A stretch of DNA of 64,000 nucleotides from Nostoc sp. PCC 7524. GTDB lineage: Bacteria; Cyanobacteriota; Cyanobacteriia; Cyanobacteriales; Nostocaceae. The DNA lies in assembly GCF_000316645.1 (NCBI RefSeq), contig NC_019684.1:6025501-6089500 (forward strand), written 5' to 3'. The notes under the pieces were generated by a model. The model did not search any database. It was not told where the DNA came from and saw only the letters and a list, made by a program, of their open reading frames with translations. Both the position numbers and the translations under genes were made by a program. Shown here in pieces: positions 28,276-37,384 of the stretch; within the stretch, counting starts at the first letter, position 1, and every line of letters starts with the position of its first letter.

Positions 28276-29235
28276 TCATAATAAACTCTGCAAAGCCAAC
28301 AAACCAGCACCATAAGCAGGTTCATGCTGGGGAAATGTCACCTTTACCTGGGGAAAAATTTTCATCATAGATGCGGTAAATCTTTCATGTACTTTGCATC
28401 TAGCCCGCCACACACTTCCAGTTGTTACTATTTCAACAGATGAATCTGGAGTGAAAATTTCCTGCACTACTGTAGATGTAGCTTTGACTAATTCTCTCAC
28501 AGCATCATTAATTATATTATTAGCTACTCCATCACCCGATGCAGCTGCTAAATCTACAATTGGTGCTAAAGCAGCTATCTGTTTAACTCCCCAACTTCGC
28601 CGATAGATAACTTCTATTAAATCTTCTATACTGGCCAAACCAAGATGCTGTTTGAAATCTTCTATCAGGTTGGTGTTTTTTTCCCGTCCATCATAGGCTT
28701 TTAATGCTGCTTGCATTCCCCTCACAGCAATTTGATAGGCGCTACCTTCATCACCTAAAATATATCCCCAGCCACCGACTCGCTTGGTTTCTCCTTGCCA
28801 GTTGCGACCGAAAACTATGGAACCAGTACCTACTGCTACCACAATTCCCACAGAATGACCAACTCCGCCAACTAAGGCAATCAAAGCATCATTACAAATG
28901 ACAATATTTGATGGGTGTAAATCCCATTTAAGGGGAAGATATTTGCTGTTTTGTAGATTTTTTAATAAGCTTTCAACAATTTCAATATCTTTAGCACGGC
29001 CTACACCAGCTAATCCTAAACATACTGCTGCAATCTTAATATTGTTAGTTAACTTCAGTGCTTCATTACTTGCTGCATAAATTGCTGATTCTAGAGATTT
29101 TAATGCTGCTTCTTGTCCGATACTTTGATAATTAGATGCACCTGCTTGACCACGACCTAATACTTGATGTGTATCATCCATCAAGATACACACGGTTTTA
29201 CTCCCGCCGCCGTCTATTCCTAAAACGTAACTCAT
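28276..29235 (-). CDS. BadF/BadG-type ATPase, N-acetylglucosamine-kinase-like
   Basis: 319 residues with the ASKHA fold: GIDGGGSKTVCILMD (phosphate 1) at about residues 6-20, GVGHSVGIVVAVGTGSIVFG (phosphate 2) and VGGWGYILGDEGSAY (the metal/sugar loop seen in GlcNAc kinases), ending EIVTTGSVW. Eukaryotic NAGK and bacterial MurK share this pattern, so an amino-sugar kinase that phosphorylates GlcNAc or MurNAc from cell-wall turnover is likely. It lies about 75 bases downstream of an AmpG-like transporter on the same strand, which fits peptidoglycan recycling. Confidence 0.8.
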   Translation of the reverse strand: MSYVLGIDGGGSKTVCILMDDTHQVLGRGQAGASNYQSIGQEAALKSLESAIYAASNEALKLTNNIKIAAVCLGLAGVGRAKDIEIVESLLKNLQNSKYLPLKWDLHPSNIVICNDALIALVGGVGHSVGIVVAVGTGSIVFGRNWQGETKRVGGWGYILGDEGSAYQIAVRGMQAALKAYDGREKNTNLIEDFKQHLGLASIEDLIEVIYRRSWGVKQIAALAPIVDLAAASGDGVANNIINDAVRELVKATSTVVQEIFTPDSSVEIVTTGSVWRARCKVHERFTASMMKIFPQVKVTFPQHEPAYGAGLLALQSLL

Positions 29236-29311
29236 GCTTTTTAGTAGTATAGAAGATTGTGTTTTTATTCAGCACTTTATGTGGAATTAATTAGGATTAA
29301 AGTCCTTACAA

Positions 29312-30592
29312 CTAACTAAATTTACTCATAGTTTGATGACGATTATCTGCTTTTAAAGGAATGAAAAGTAGAGAAATCATGCCAGGAATGGTGAGTAGAC
29401 AAACTAAGATAAAAAATAAAGGGTATCCTAGTAAATTTTGCAGATAACCGCTAACTATTCCGGGTAGCATCATCCCTAAAGCCATGATGCCTGTCGAGAT
29501 AGCAAAATGAGATGTCTTATATTCTCCTTGGGAAATATACATTAAATACACACTAAAACTTGTAAAACCAAAACCATATCCAAATTGTTCTAAAGAAACT
29601 AGGGGATACACCAATGTTAATGAAGGTTGAGTGTAAGCCATGTAAACATAAAATATATTGGGTAGGTTCATGGCTAAAGCCATTGGCAATAGACATTTTT
29701 TTAACCCATATTTAGCTATAACCACTCCGCCAAGTATGCCACCACAAATCAGAGATATTACGCCAAATGTTCCATACACTAAGCCTACATCTGAGGTAGA
29801 TAGCCCTAGTCCCCCTAATTCTGGTTTATCTAATAAGAATAATGAGGCGATTTTTACCAACATTGCCTCACCTAATCTGTAGAGGAAGATAAAGGCCAAG
29901 ATATTTAAAATTTTTTCTTGCTGAAAATATGAACTAATAATTTGAAAAAATGGTATTTTCTTGGCTTTAGCTTGTCGTGGTTGATCAGATGTAGGTAAGG
30001 GTAAGGCTAGGCGATGAAAGATAAATAGGATTCCTAAGATAACAGCAGAAAAACCCAGTGCTAAAGTCCAACTTAGGGGAATATTTTTGAGGTGTCCTTC
30101 CAGTAAACCAGCGATAATTACTAAAAATCCTGAACCAAAGATAACAGCCATTCTATAAAATAGCGAGCGAATACCAGAAAAGAATGCTTGTTGTTCTGGT
30201 GTTAAGGCTAAAAGATAAAAACCATCTGTAGCTATATCATAAGTTGCAGAAATAAATGCTCCTACTGTTAAGGCGGCAAGGGAGATAAAAAAGAAATTTG
30301 GTAGTTGTAAGCAAAAGGCTACTATACCCAAACAACAGCACATAGCTAACTGGGTAGATAGTAGCCATTTTCTTTTTGTTGAGTAAGTATCTACAACTGG
30401 CCCCCAAAACATTTTGATTACCCAAGGTAGATAGAGAAAGCTAGTCCATAGGGCAATTTGTGTATTACTGATGCCTAGTTTTTTGTAAAAAATGACAGAA
30501 ACTGTATTGATAATGATGTAAGGTACACCAGAAGCAAAATATAAGGTAGGGATAAAAATCCAGGGGGAGATAGATTTAGGATGATTTTGCAT
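29312..30592 (-). CDS. AmpG-like major facilitator transporter
   Basis: 426 residues, 12 predicted helices. The start SPWIFIPTLYFASGVPYII and the loop FLYLPWVIKMFWGPVVDTY, with the ATYDIATDGFYLLAL segment, are typical of the AmpG/PAT (acetyl-CoA transporter-like) branch of MFS. AmpG imports GlcNAc-anhydroMurNAc peptides during cell-wall recycling. The next gene encodes a GlcNAc/MurNAc-kinase-like ATPase and may be co-transcribed. The cargo is inferred from family and neighbour. Confidence 0.8.
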   Translation of the reverse strand: MQNHPKSISPWIFIPTLYFASGVPYIIINTVSVIFYKKLGISNTQIALWTSFLYLPWVIKMFWGPVVDTYSTKRKWLLSTQLAMCCCLGIVAFCLQLPNFFFISLAALTVGAFISATYDIATDGFYLLALTPEQQAFFSGIRSLFYRMAVIFGSGFLVIIAGLLEGHLKNIPLSWTLALGFSAVILGILFIFHRLALPLPTSDQPRQAKAKKIPFFQIISSYFQQEKILNILAFIFLYRLGEAMLVKIASLFLLDKPELGGLGLSTSDVGLVYGTFGVISLICGGILGGVVIAKYGLKKCLLPMALAMNLPNIFYVYMAYTQPSLTLVYPLVSLEQFGYGFGFTSFSVYLMYISQGEYKTSHFAISTGIMALGMMLPGIVSGYLQNLLGYPLFFILVCLLTIPGMISLLFIPLKADNRHQTMSKFS

Positions 30593-30932
30593 GAATTTTA
30601 ATTAAAAAGCCCTATTATTGTTTCTAGTTTGCTTGGCATTACTTTCTTTGATAGAAAGACTTCTGAAGATTATAAACGCCAAGGTAACTGAGCAACCATG
30701 CAAAAGTAAATTTTAAGTAGTTATGTGGCGGTGCGTTAGGCGCTCATATCATGTTTTTAGTGACAAATTATCTCAAAATATGCACCTAACATACCCTACG
30801 GTAATTTTATTATTTCTACCGAAAATTATGGCGCGATAGGAGTTCTAGATGATTAATACTTATCTCTTCTGGTAGAAGGAAAACCAGATAGTAATGAATA
30901 AATTACTGGTAAGTGTTTGGCTCAATTAAATC
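30593..30932. other. Divergent intergenic region with degenerate palindromic element
   Basis: Bases 30729-30800 contain GCGGTGCGTTAGG and TGCACCTAACATACCCTAC, an imperfect member of the GTAGGGTGCG family found at 22815. The rest is AT-rich promoter DNA for the two divergent genes. Confidence 0.5.
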
Positions 30933-31205
30933 ATGAACATTATTGCTTGGATTATTCTTGGTATTATTGCTGGAGCGATCGCCAAAGCTATTTACCCTGG
31001 TCGTCAGGGTGGTGGTATCGTATCAGCCATGATTTTAGGTGTCATCGGTGCTTTGATTGGTGGTACGTTAGTAGCTCTTTTACAGACAGGAAGGTTACAG
31101 CTAACAGCCGCTACTTTGAGTATTCCTGGTCTAATTGTGGCTATTATTGGTGCAATAATTGCTATTTTCATCTGGGGCTTAGTGACTGGGCGTACCAGTC
31201 ATTAA
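30933..31205 (+). CDS. GlsB/YeaQ/YmgE-family stress membrane protein
   Basis: 90 residues with three helices and the glycine-rich pattern of the transglycosylase-associated family: IIAWIILGIIAGAIAKAIYP, GGGIVSAMILGVIGALIGGT, LIVAIIGAIIAIFIWGL. Members are inner-membrane proteins induced by stress and stationary phase; the molecular role is unknown. It is the first of several small stress-type genes in 31-34 kb, the others being on the opposite strand. Confidence 0.85.
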   Translation: MNIIAWIILGIIAGAIAKAIYPGRQGGGIVSAMILGVIGALIGGTLVALLQTGRLQLTAATLSIPGLIVAIIGAIIAIFIWGLVTGRTSH

Positions 31206-31265
31206 TTTATACTGAGTTGTAGTCAATGATATAGGAATCCGGTTTAATTAGTGTTCGTGTAACGT

Positions 31266-31426
31266 GGCGTAGCCAAATGATTTGCGTGGTGCGCTTCGCG
31301 CAGCGCAAGCGCGATAGGTAGGCACTCTTGCAATAGGAAAGAGGAAAGAAGGGGGGTAGGGGTGTACTGAGTTTTTATGAGCCAGCGCAGGCTACGCCAA
31401 CAAAAATTCAATAGGAGTCCTATAGT
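31266..31426. repeat. GGCGTAGCC...GGCTACGCC inverted-end element
   Basis: GGCGTAGCC (31266-31274) and GGCTACGCC (31390-31398) are inverted repeats; the right flank AACAAAAATTCAATAGGAG and TCCTATAG are shared with a second copy at 50073-50201. Between the ends is variable DNA including CGCTTCGCGCAGCGCAAGCG. No real coding sequence. Confidence 0.75.
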
Positions 31427-31598
31427 AACTAGGGCTGGAAGTAGGGAGGAAGAATATTCTGTTTGAATGCAACTTAGTATTAGAGTCAATTTATTCAAAT
31501 ATTACTAGAAAGTATAAAAACTCCACTTTTGAATGAAAAGTGGAGTTTTTAATTTTTGCTGTTAGGTTGGATTAGCTGATGGAAATCACAGAGAATAC

Positions 31599-31781
31599 TT
31601 ATTCAACTGCTTTTTTGATTTCATCTTTGATATTTTCTGTAGTATGTATCACTTGAGCTTCGGCTTGTTTGGCTTTGCCTTCTGCTTTATCTGAGGGATT
31701 ACCAGTGATTTCTCCAACTGCTTCTTGTAGTTTGCCTTCAATATTTTTAGCTGTGGCTTCAACTCTTTTGTCGCTACTCAT
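31599..31781 (-). CDS. CsbD-family stress protein
   Basis: 60 residues, all hydrophilic and helical: the first half has VEATAKNIEGKLQEAVGEIT and then GNPSDKAEGKAKQAEAQ, the signature of CsbD (a sigma-B general stress protein of Bacillus). Unstructured or helical in solution; function unknown. Placed among other stress genes. ATG start at 31781. Confidence 0.9.
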   Translation of the reverse strand: MSSDKRVEATAKNIEGKLQEAVGEITGNPSDKAEGKAKQAEAQVIHTTENIKDEIKKAVE

Positions 31782-31996
31782 ATTGTTATCTATTTCTTGT
31801 AAGTATCAATATCAAGTAGATTATCCAAAAATATGATTTTTTCTGCCTATCGATGGATAGATTAAGTTAGACATTTACCATAACCATAGATAGATTTAAT
31901 AGGGGCGCAAAGCCTTGCACCCCTGAAGATAATCGGTCTATTGCAAAGATGAGATAAATTGAGCAAATATGATTGCTGCTAAAGCCAAACAAATAT

Positions 31997-32770
31997 TTAA
32001 ACGCCTACTTTAGCTCTTGACCAAACACCTTTTTCGTCTTCATCAAATTTTTGATGCACAGCATCCCAAGCTGCTTGTTCAGATGTGAATTCATCACTGG
32101 TTTCATTCAAGACGGCATTATAACGTTCAATGAATGTGTTTTGTGCCTCTGGTGAAAGATGAGAACGAACTTCTGGAGATAAATCTTCTGGACTGTTGCA
32201 AGGGCCTGGACAGGGATGTTCCAAGGTTTTCTCGATGGTGCTAATTTCTTCACCACCAGCACTTTCAAGTAATAATTGGAATTCGCCAGCGTGATCGCTC
32301 GGTACTTCTACCATCAGTAAAAATTCGCCTGCTTCTAAGCGGGTTTGGTAGACTGCGGCTTTATCTTCTGGCATTCCCAAGGTGGTAAGAACGGATACTA
32401 AACCCGCACCTGCACTACCTGCGATCGCACCACTAGCGGCACCTAGTAAGAGGGCGCTAATGGGACCGGCAGCCACAATCGGGCCGACAAAGGGAATAAA
32501 CAGCACACCTACACCCGTCAGCAAGCTGAGAAAGGAACCAAACAAGGAACCAAAAATTGCCCCTGTTCTCAAACCTCCCAGAATGACATCTCTTTTGGTG
32601 ATGAAGCCGGCAATTCGAGTTTCTGACTGGAAGTTTCTACCCAGAACTGAAATATGATCTCTGGGTACACCTCTGTCTAATAAGCGTCGAATTACATCAT
32701 CAACTTGCTTCTGTTCTTTAAAGACGGTAGATATAGTACGTTCTGCCTGATAAACTTCTGGCACTTGCAT
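31997..32770 (-). CDS. General-stress-type membrane protein with ChaB tail
   Basis: 257 residues. Residues about 8-60 resemble the Bacillus GsiB/YflT-like 17M fold ([30 protein letters not shown]). Residues about 70-130 are Gly/Ala-rich with two helices ([39 protein letters not shown]), like glycine-zipper stress proteins. The C-terminal 60 residues ([38 protein letters not shown]) are a ChaB domain. The combination is a stress-responsive membrane protein of unknown mechanism. It lies about 120 bases downstream of dps on the same strand. Confidence 0.75.
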   Translation of the reverse strand: MQVPEVYQAERTISTVFKEQKQVDDVIRRLLDRGVPRDHISVLGRNFQSETRIAGFITKRDVILGGLRTGAIFGSLFGSFLSLLTGVGVLFIPFVGPIVAAGPISALLLGAASGAIAGSAGAGLVSVLTTLGMPEDKAAVYQTRLEAGEFLLMVEVPSDHAGEFQLLLESAGGEEISTIEKTLEHPCPGPCNSPEDLSPEVRSHLSPEAQNTFIERYNAVLNETSDEFTSEQAAWDAVHQKFDEDEKGVWSRAKVGV

Positions 32771-32889
32771 ACTCCTTAGTTTGGGTTTTTGATCAAAGTT
32801 TCATCATGTCCACAGAGATACGGAGAATCATTCACCGTATCCCCCATCTCTGTTTCTCAGCTTCCTGTCAAACTCAAATCTGCTTTTGA

Positions 32890-33429
32890 CTACACGCCTA
32901 CGGGAGTTCTAGTTTCTGTTCCTGGTTGTACGCCATCCGGCCGTAATGCTTCTCCTTCGATGAAGGAACGTAGCATCCAAGCCATATCTTCATGTTCTTC
33001 CATGAGTTCGGTGAGAAAGTCCGCAGTTCCTTGATCATGAAACTCTTCGCCACTTTGGTCTACGTGTTGTCTCAAGTTGCGAATAATCTGCTCATGATCT
33101 TCCACCAGTCGGGCTACCATCTCTGTGGCGTAGGGAATATCACCGGAATGTTCTTGGAGGGTAGCAATCTCCAGAAATCCTGCCATTGTTCCTACAGGAT
33201 AACCACCCAAAGCCCGAATTCTTTCAGCTAACTCATCAATATTTTCTGTCAGTTCTTCGTAGTGTTCTTCCCAAAGTTCATGCAAACTACGGAACTGAGG
33301 CCCCACAACATCCCAATGGTACTTTTTGGTTTTCACTAACAGTAGATAAGAATCTGCTAAATCTTGATTCAACAGATTAATTACACCTTGACGTTGTTCT
33401 TCTGTTAAACCGATGTTCATTGGACGCAT
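32890..33429 (-). CDS. dps: Dps-like ferritin-family protein
   Basis: 179 residues of four-helix ferritin-like fold. The ferroxidase ligands of the Dps type are visible: KTKKYHWDVVGPQFRSLHEL (His and Asp), HYEELTENIDELAERI (Glu/Asp) and LMEEHEDMAWMLRSFI. Dps dodecamers store iron, consume H2O2 and may bind DNA. The start may be ATG 33429 or the next Met at 33420 (MNIGLTEEQ). The protein has a short C-terminal extension (PGTETRTPVGV). Situated with ChaB-tailed and CsbD genes, consistent with oxidative-stress response. Confidence 0.92.
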   Translation of the reverse strand: MRPMNIGLTEEQRQGVINLLNQDLADSYLLLVKTKKYHWDVVGPQFRSLHELWEEHYEELTENIDELAERIRALGGYPVGTMAGFLEIATLQEHSGDIPYATEMVARLVEDHEQIIRNLRQHVDQSGEEFHDQGTADFLTELMEEHEDMAWMLRSFIEGEALRPDGVQPGTETRTPVGV

Positions 33430-33534
33430 TGCTTTTCATTCCTAGTCAAACTTCTTTACTAAGGTTCACAAACAATAGGCTTTATCATCATCAACCAGAG
33501 GAAAGATTATCAAAGGAAATGAGGAGTAGAAAAT

Positions 33535-33568
33535 GGGAAATAGGGAATAGGGAATAGGGAATAGAGAA
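33535..33568. repeat. GGGAATA tandem repeat
   Basis: Four to five GGGAATA/GGGAAATA units upstream of the dps start. Another heptamer-type array. Confidence 0.8.
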
Positions 33569-33664
33569 CACACTAACCGCCCACAATTCCATTAACTGAG
33601 TTTTGAATGAAAATATATTGGCAGTCACCAATATATTATGGTGACTGCTCAATGGTATCTTGAC

Positions 33665-34024
33665 TTATTTATTACCTGTTACTTTTTCTAGAAAATTCTT
33701 CACTTCTTCTTCTACGCTAGTTGAACTTTGAGAATTTTCAGGACGCTTCATTTTTTCAATGTCAGCAGCACCTTGAACTTCATTAAGTCCTTCGTTGGAC
33801 TTTTTCTGAACCTCTCTCAGTGAAGGGGGTGCAGACCTAGCAACTTCGTCAGTTTTACGTTGTGTCTCTAGCAGTTGTGTAGTAGCTTCTGTAGGTTCAC
33901 TTTGGTAACTCTCGATGGCAAAAGCTGGAACTGTACTAGATAAGAATAGTAGCGCACAAGTAAAAGCTGCAATGAGAAACTTGACTGGACGCAGGATAGA
34001 TAAAACAATGTTAAAAATCTTCAT
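33665..34024 (-). CDS. Small secreted protein of unknown function
   Basis: 119 residues. A Sec signal peptide (VKFLIAAFTCALLFLSSTVP, cleavage after AFA at about residue 36) precedes a hydrophilic, Glu/Lys/Gln-rich mature part with little predicted structure (TTQLLETQRKTDEVARSAPP, VQKKSNEGLNEVQGAADIEK). It resembles cyanobacterial low-temperature-induced secreted proteins only in composition, so no name is given. It sits at the end of the stress-gene group. Confidence 0.75.
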   Translation of the reverse strand: MKIFNIVLSILRPVKFLIAAFTCALLFLSSTVPAFAIESYQSEPTEATTQLLETQRKTDEVARSAPPSLREVQKKSNEGLNEVQGAADIEKMKRPENSQSSTSVEEEVKNFLEKVTGNK

Positions 34025-34643
34025 TTGTAATCCTCAATAACATTTTCAAAAACTCATAACTCAATTTTTAGGTTGATCATGTCTTGATCAAGTTATGAAT
34101 TACCAGACCAAATAAAGAAAACATTTTGCTATTATCCTATATAATAATGATAGGTAAATAGTTCATTATTAGTGTGTTCAAAGTCTTCTTTATTCAAGTC
34201 TGAGACATGGACTATTTTAACCATGAAACTTTAGGAACCTAAATCGACCTGTGGAGTGAATTTATAGATGTTAGCTTGTAAATAAAATCACTCTCTCGAT
34301 AGAGCAATAAACTGTATTTTAGTCTGATTAATTATTTGATAAATTAAGCTAATTGAAAATAATTTTTCTGGAAAATAAGGCAGGTTTTGTTATTTTCAGT
34401 AAAAATACGTCAGAATTTAAACTGATTAAAACGACTAGATAGTCACCATCAGACATTAAAAAAATATAAAATTTTGCTTTTAGTTGTGATATATTTAGGG
34501 GAAATCCGCGATCGCTTCAAATACTGTTCCGCAAATGCGCTGATCATTTCATTATCTATCTTCATAAATTCCGCAGAATCACGGTTACGTTAGTTTGTGC
34601 TTTTGATCAAAACTGCGACTATCCAGTTCATGAGGGTGCATTG
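34025..34643. other. Intergenic, no supported gene
   Basis: About 620 AT-rich bases between divergent genes, containing one GCGATCGC site near 34509. No tandem repeats or strong hairpins noted. It presumably holds both promoters. Confidence 0.45.
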
Positions 34644-34889
34644 ATGAATAACCCTGTAACTAACGTGATCCGAATCAATCTGGAAAAGGCTAAAGAAGTA
34701 GCTCTTAAGTGGGAACAGGCTTCCGGTAGTGAACTCAGTGCTTACTGTTTAGAAATATTAAAGGAAATCGGATGTACTGATACCGAACTCCCAGATAATC
34801 TACAAACCCGTGAGCAGCAATTGAATTTCATTACAGGCTTTGCATCTTTTGCTTTTGGGGAGGTACAAAATGTCCAAAGCTTTAATTGA
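34644..34889 (+). CDS. Small cyanobacterial protein, first of an overlapping pair
   Basis: 81 residues from ATG 34644 (TTG at 34641 immediately before). Helical and acidic: VIRINLEKAKEVALKWEQAS, LSAYCLEILKEIGCTDTELP. Family not recognised. The 3' end overlaps the next gene by 20 bases in another frame, which suggests translational coupling. Confidence 0.7.
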   Translation: MNNPVTNVIRINLEKAKEVALKWEQASGSELSAYCLEILKEIGCTDTELPDNLQTREQQLNFITGFASFAFGEVQNVQSFN

Positions 34890-35148
34890 AGATATCTTTT
34901 ATGATCCCGAATGGTCAGAAGATGCTACTTTCCCTGCAACAGATAATGATTTGTTGATTTTGACACAACAACTTTCTAATCAAGAAGTTCCGCCCAAGGT
35001 TTTCTTTCAAGCTATAGCTATTGCTGCTTACGATTGTGCATCTGCTTTTCGCTACGCTAATAATTATTTAGATAGCGTGAAGCGTAAGCATAAGCGTAAA
35101 AATATACTGATGTTAAGAAAATGTTGGGATAAATTTGACCAAAATTAA
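34870..35148 (+). CDS. Small cyanobacterial protein, second of an overlapping pair
   Basis: 92 residues from ATG 34870, preceded by GGGGAGG about 8 bases upstream inside the previous gene. An acidic N-terminus (LIEDIFYDPEWSEDATFPAT) precedes helices and a basic end (DSVKRKHKRKNILMLRKCWD). Family not recognised. The tight overlap with the upstream gene suggests that the two products are made together and may interact. Confidence 0.7.
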   Translation: MSKALIEDIFYDPEWSEDATFPATDNDLLILTQQLSNQEVPPKVFFQAIAIAAYDCASAFRYANNYLDSVKRKHKRKNILMLRKCWDKFDQN

Positions 35149-35253
35149 TTATTTGATGTTTTGTCAGAACATTAATATTTGCAGGTGTAGGTTTTACTAA
35201 TCGTCAATTTGGAATAATTTATTTTTTTGTTTTCCCTCACAACTCAACACTCC

Positions 35254-35898
35254 TCAAGGTGATAAACGCTGAATTTTCCAGCTACCATCATCTAAGTGAG
35301 TATAAAGCAGGCGATCGTGCAAACGACTAGAGCGCCCTTGCCAAAACTCAATTTCTCTGGGGATCACCCGTAAACCTCCCCAATGGGGGGGACGAGGAAC
35401 CTCTTGATTTTCGTATTTATTCTGAAAATCCTGCATCCTTTGTTCTAAAACTTCTCGTTTGGGGATAACTTCACTTTGATTAGAAGCCCATGCACCCAGA
35501 CGGCTGTTAGCAGGACGACTGTCAAAATACTGATCTGATTCGGTATCAGAAGTTTTCTCTACGCGCCCCACAATTCTGACTTGGCGTTCTAGTTCTGCCC
35601 ACCAAAACACCAAAGCTGCTTGGGGATTTTCCGCTAGTTCTTGTCCCTTGCGGCTGTTATAGTTGGTGAAAAAAACAAAACCCCTATCATCAAAATCTTT
35701 CAATAGTACCATTCTTGCCGAAGGACAACCATCTGGCGTAGTTGTGGCGAGAGTCATCGCATTAGGTTCGGGAAGTTGAGCTGCTAATGCCTGCTCAAAC
35801 CACTTTTTAAATTGTATAAAAGGATTGGGGTTAACCTCAGTTTCGCTCAAACCCTCCAAGGTATAGTCTTTACGAAGGTCAGCTATGGTTCTATCCAT
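35254..35898 (-). CDS. pdxH: Pyridoxamine 5'-phosphate oxidase
   Basis: 214 residues. FMN enzyme that oxidises PNP or PMP to pyridoxal 5'-phosphate. Family motifs: [92 protein letters not shown] and the C-terminal [19 protein letters not shown] with the final QRLSP. All are complete, so an active enzyme is expected. Single gene with ATG at 35898. Confidence 0.97.
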   Translation of the reverse strand: MDRTIADLRKDYTLEGLSETEVNPNPFIQFKKWFEQALAAQLPEPNAMTLATTTPDGCPSARMVLLKDFDDRGFVFFTNYNSRKGQELAENPQAALVFWWAELERQVRIVGRVEKTSDTESDQYFDSRPANSRLGAWASNQSEVIPKREVLEQRMQDFQNKYENQEVPRPPHWGGLRVIPREIEFWQGRSSRLHDRLLYTHLDDGSWKIQRLSP

Positions 35899-36133
35899 GA
35901 TAATTTGTGTCCTCAGTATCCGATATATTATTTAGAAAAGTAGAAGGAAAGTGATAAGGGAAGATGTAGCTTTAGCTTCTCTGACGATGGCGTAAGCCTA
36001 CCCGTAAGGTGGGAGATGGAGACAACAAAAAAGATGATAACTCATGACTAATGACTAATGCCTAATCTCCATTACCTATTGCCCATTGCAAGAGTGCCTA
36101 TTGCCTATCCAATAAAGGAGTAACAAAAAGCGA

Positions 36134-37228
36134 TTGCGTCAGATGCGCCGTTCGGCATCCCTTCAACGTTTATTATTCTATGGTCTGAGTGGCCCTATCG
36201 TCGCTCTGAATGTTTGGCTATTATCTGTACTTTTTCGCTACTTTCAAAGTCCTCTTACCATTTTGAGCTTTGCGGCAATTGTCGCTTTTTTGCTGAATTA
36301 TCCAGTTAAATTATTTGAACGGGCTAGAATTAGTCGTACCCAAGCTGTAATAATTGTTTTACTCGTTACCTTGACTCTTTTCGGTTTTTTGGGTATCACT
36401 CTAGTACCAATGGTCATTGACCAAACTATCCAACTGTTAAATAAAATTCCTGATTGGTTAAGTAGTAGTCAAGATAACCTAGTGCAATTGGAGGCATTTG
36501 CAAAACAACGACGGTTGCCTATTGATTTGAGGGTATTGGCTAATCAAATTAATGCCAGCATTCAGAATGTAGTACAACAGTTGGCTTCGGGTGCAGTGGG
36601 GTTAGCTGGAACGTTGCTTTCAGGATTGCTGAATTTTGTCTTAGTGATTGTGCTGGCATTTTATATGCTGTTGTATGGCGATCGCGTCTGGTATGGTTTA
36701 ATCAATCTCCTACCAGCTAATATCGGTATACCCCTCACTAAATCTTTGCAGCTAAACTTTCAAAACTTTTTTCTCAGCCAAATATTATTAGGACTATTCA
36801 TGGTGGTAGTCCTCACACCTATTTTTTTAATTCTCAGAGTACCCTTTGCCTTATTGTTTGCCATACTCATTGGCATCTCGGAACTCATACCCTTTATTGG
36901 TGCAACACTGGGTATTGGGACAGTCACTCTTTTGGTACTACTACAAAATTGGTGGTTAGCGGTGCAAGTTGCCATAGCAGCAATTCTCATGCAGCAAATC
37001 AAAGATAACTTGCTTGCTCCCAAGTTATTCGGCAACTTTATTGGACTAAATCCCATCTGGATTTTCGTGGCTATCTTGATGGGGTATGAAATCGCAGGTT
37101 TACTAGGAACACTGGTTGCTGTTCCCATCGCTGGCACCATCAAAGGTACATTTGATGCGATCAAAAGTGGCAAGTCAGGTGATTTTATGTCAACAGTTAC
37201 AATTCCCCATGATTCCGATCATAATTAA
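36134..37228 (+). CDS. AI-2E/PerM-family permease
   Basis: 364 residues from TTG 36134 (an AAAGGAG lies about 14 bases before it; ATG 36143 is an alternative). Eight predicted helices in the family pattern: paired helices at the N-terminus (FLLNYPVKLFERARISRTQA), a long periplasmic helical loop, then FVLVIVLAFYMLLYGDRVWY, ISELIPFIGATLGIG and the QQIKDNLLAPKLFGNFIGLN signature. Members export AI-2 or act as antiporters or lipid transporters; the substrate here is unknown. The leader DNA contains ATTGCCTATT-type repeats. Confidence 0.9.
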   Translation: MRQMRRSASLQRLLFYGLSGPIVALNVWLLSVLFRYFQSPLTILSFAAIVAFLLNYPVKLFERARISRTQAVIIVLLVTLTLFGFLGITLVPMVIDQTIQLLNKIPDWLSSSQDNLVQLEAFAKQRRLPIDLRVLANQINASIQNVVQQLASGAVGLAGTLLSGLLNFVLVIVLAFYMLLYGDRVWYGLINLLPANIGIPLTKSLQLNFQNFFLSQILLGLFMVVVLTPIFLILRVPFALLFAILIGISELIPFIGATLGIGTVTLLVLLQNWWLAVQVAIAAILMQQIKDNLLAPKLFGNFIGLNPIWIFVAILMGYEIAGLLGTLVAVPIAGTIKGTFDAIKSGKSGDFMSTVTIPHDSDHN

Positions 37229-37384
37229 GACTGGTACTGTTGATTTTTCTGTTTATCCTACAGAAATATTATTTGAATTTTAAAATACAAATAGGGTAGG
37301 AGAAGCCCACCCTAAAATATTACTTCCCTACTCCCCATTCCCTACTCCCTACCTAAGCAAGTAAATTCCAAAATCAAAGCGTTA

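Noticed and set aside
31244..31498. 84-residue minus-strand reading frame
   Set aside because: It covers the GGCGTAGCC element and repeat DNA; no conserved motif.
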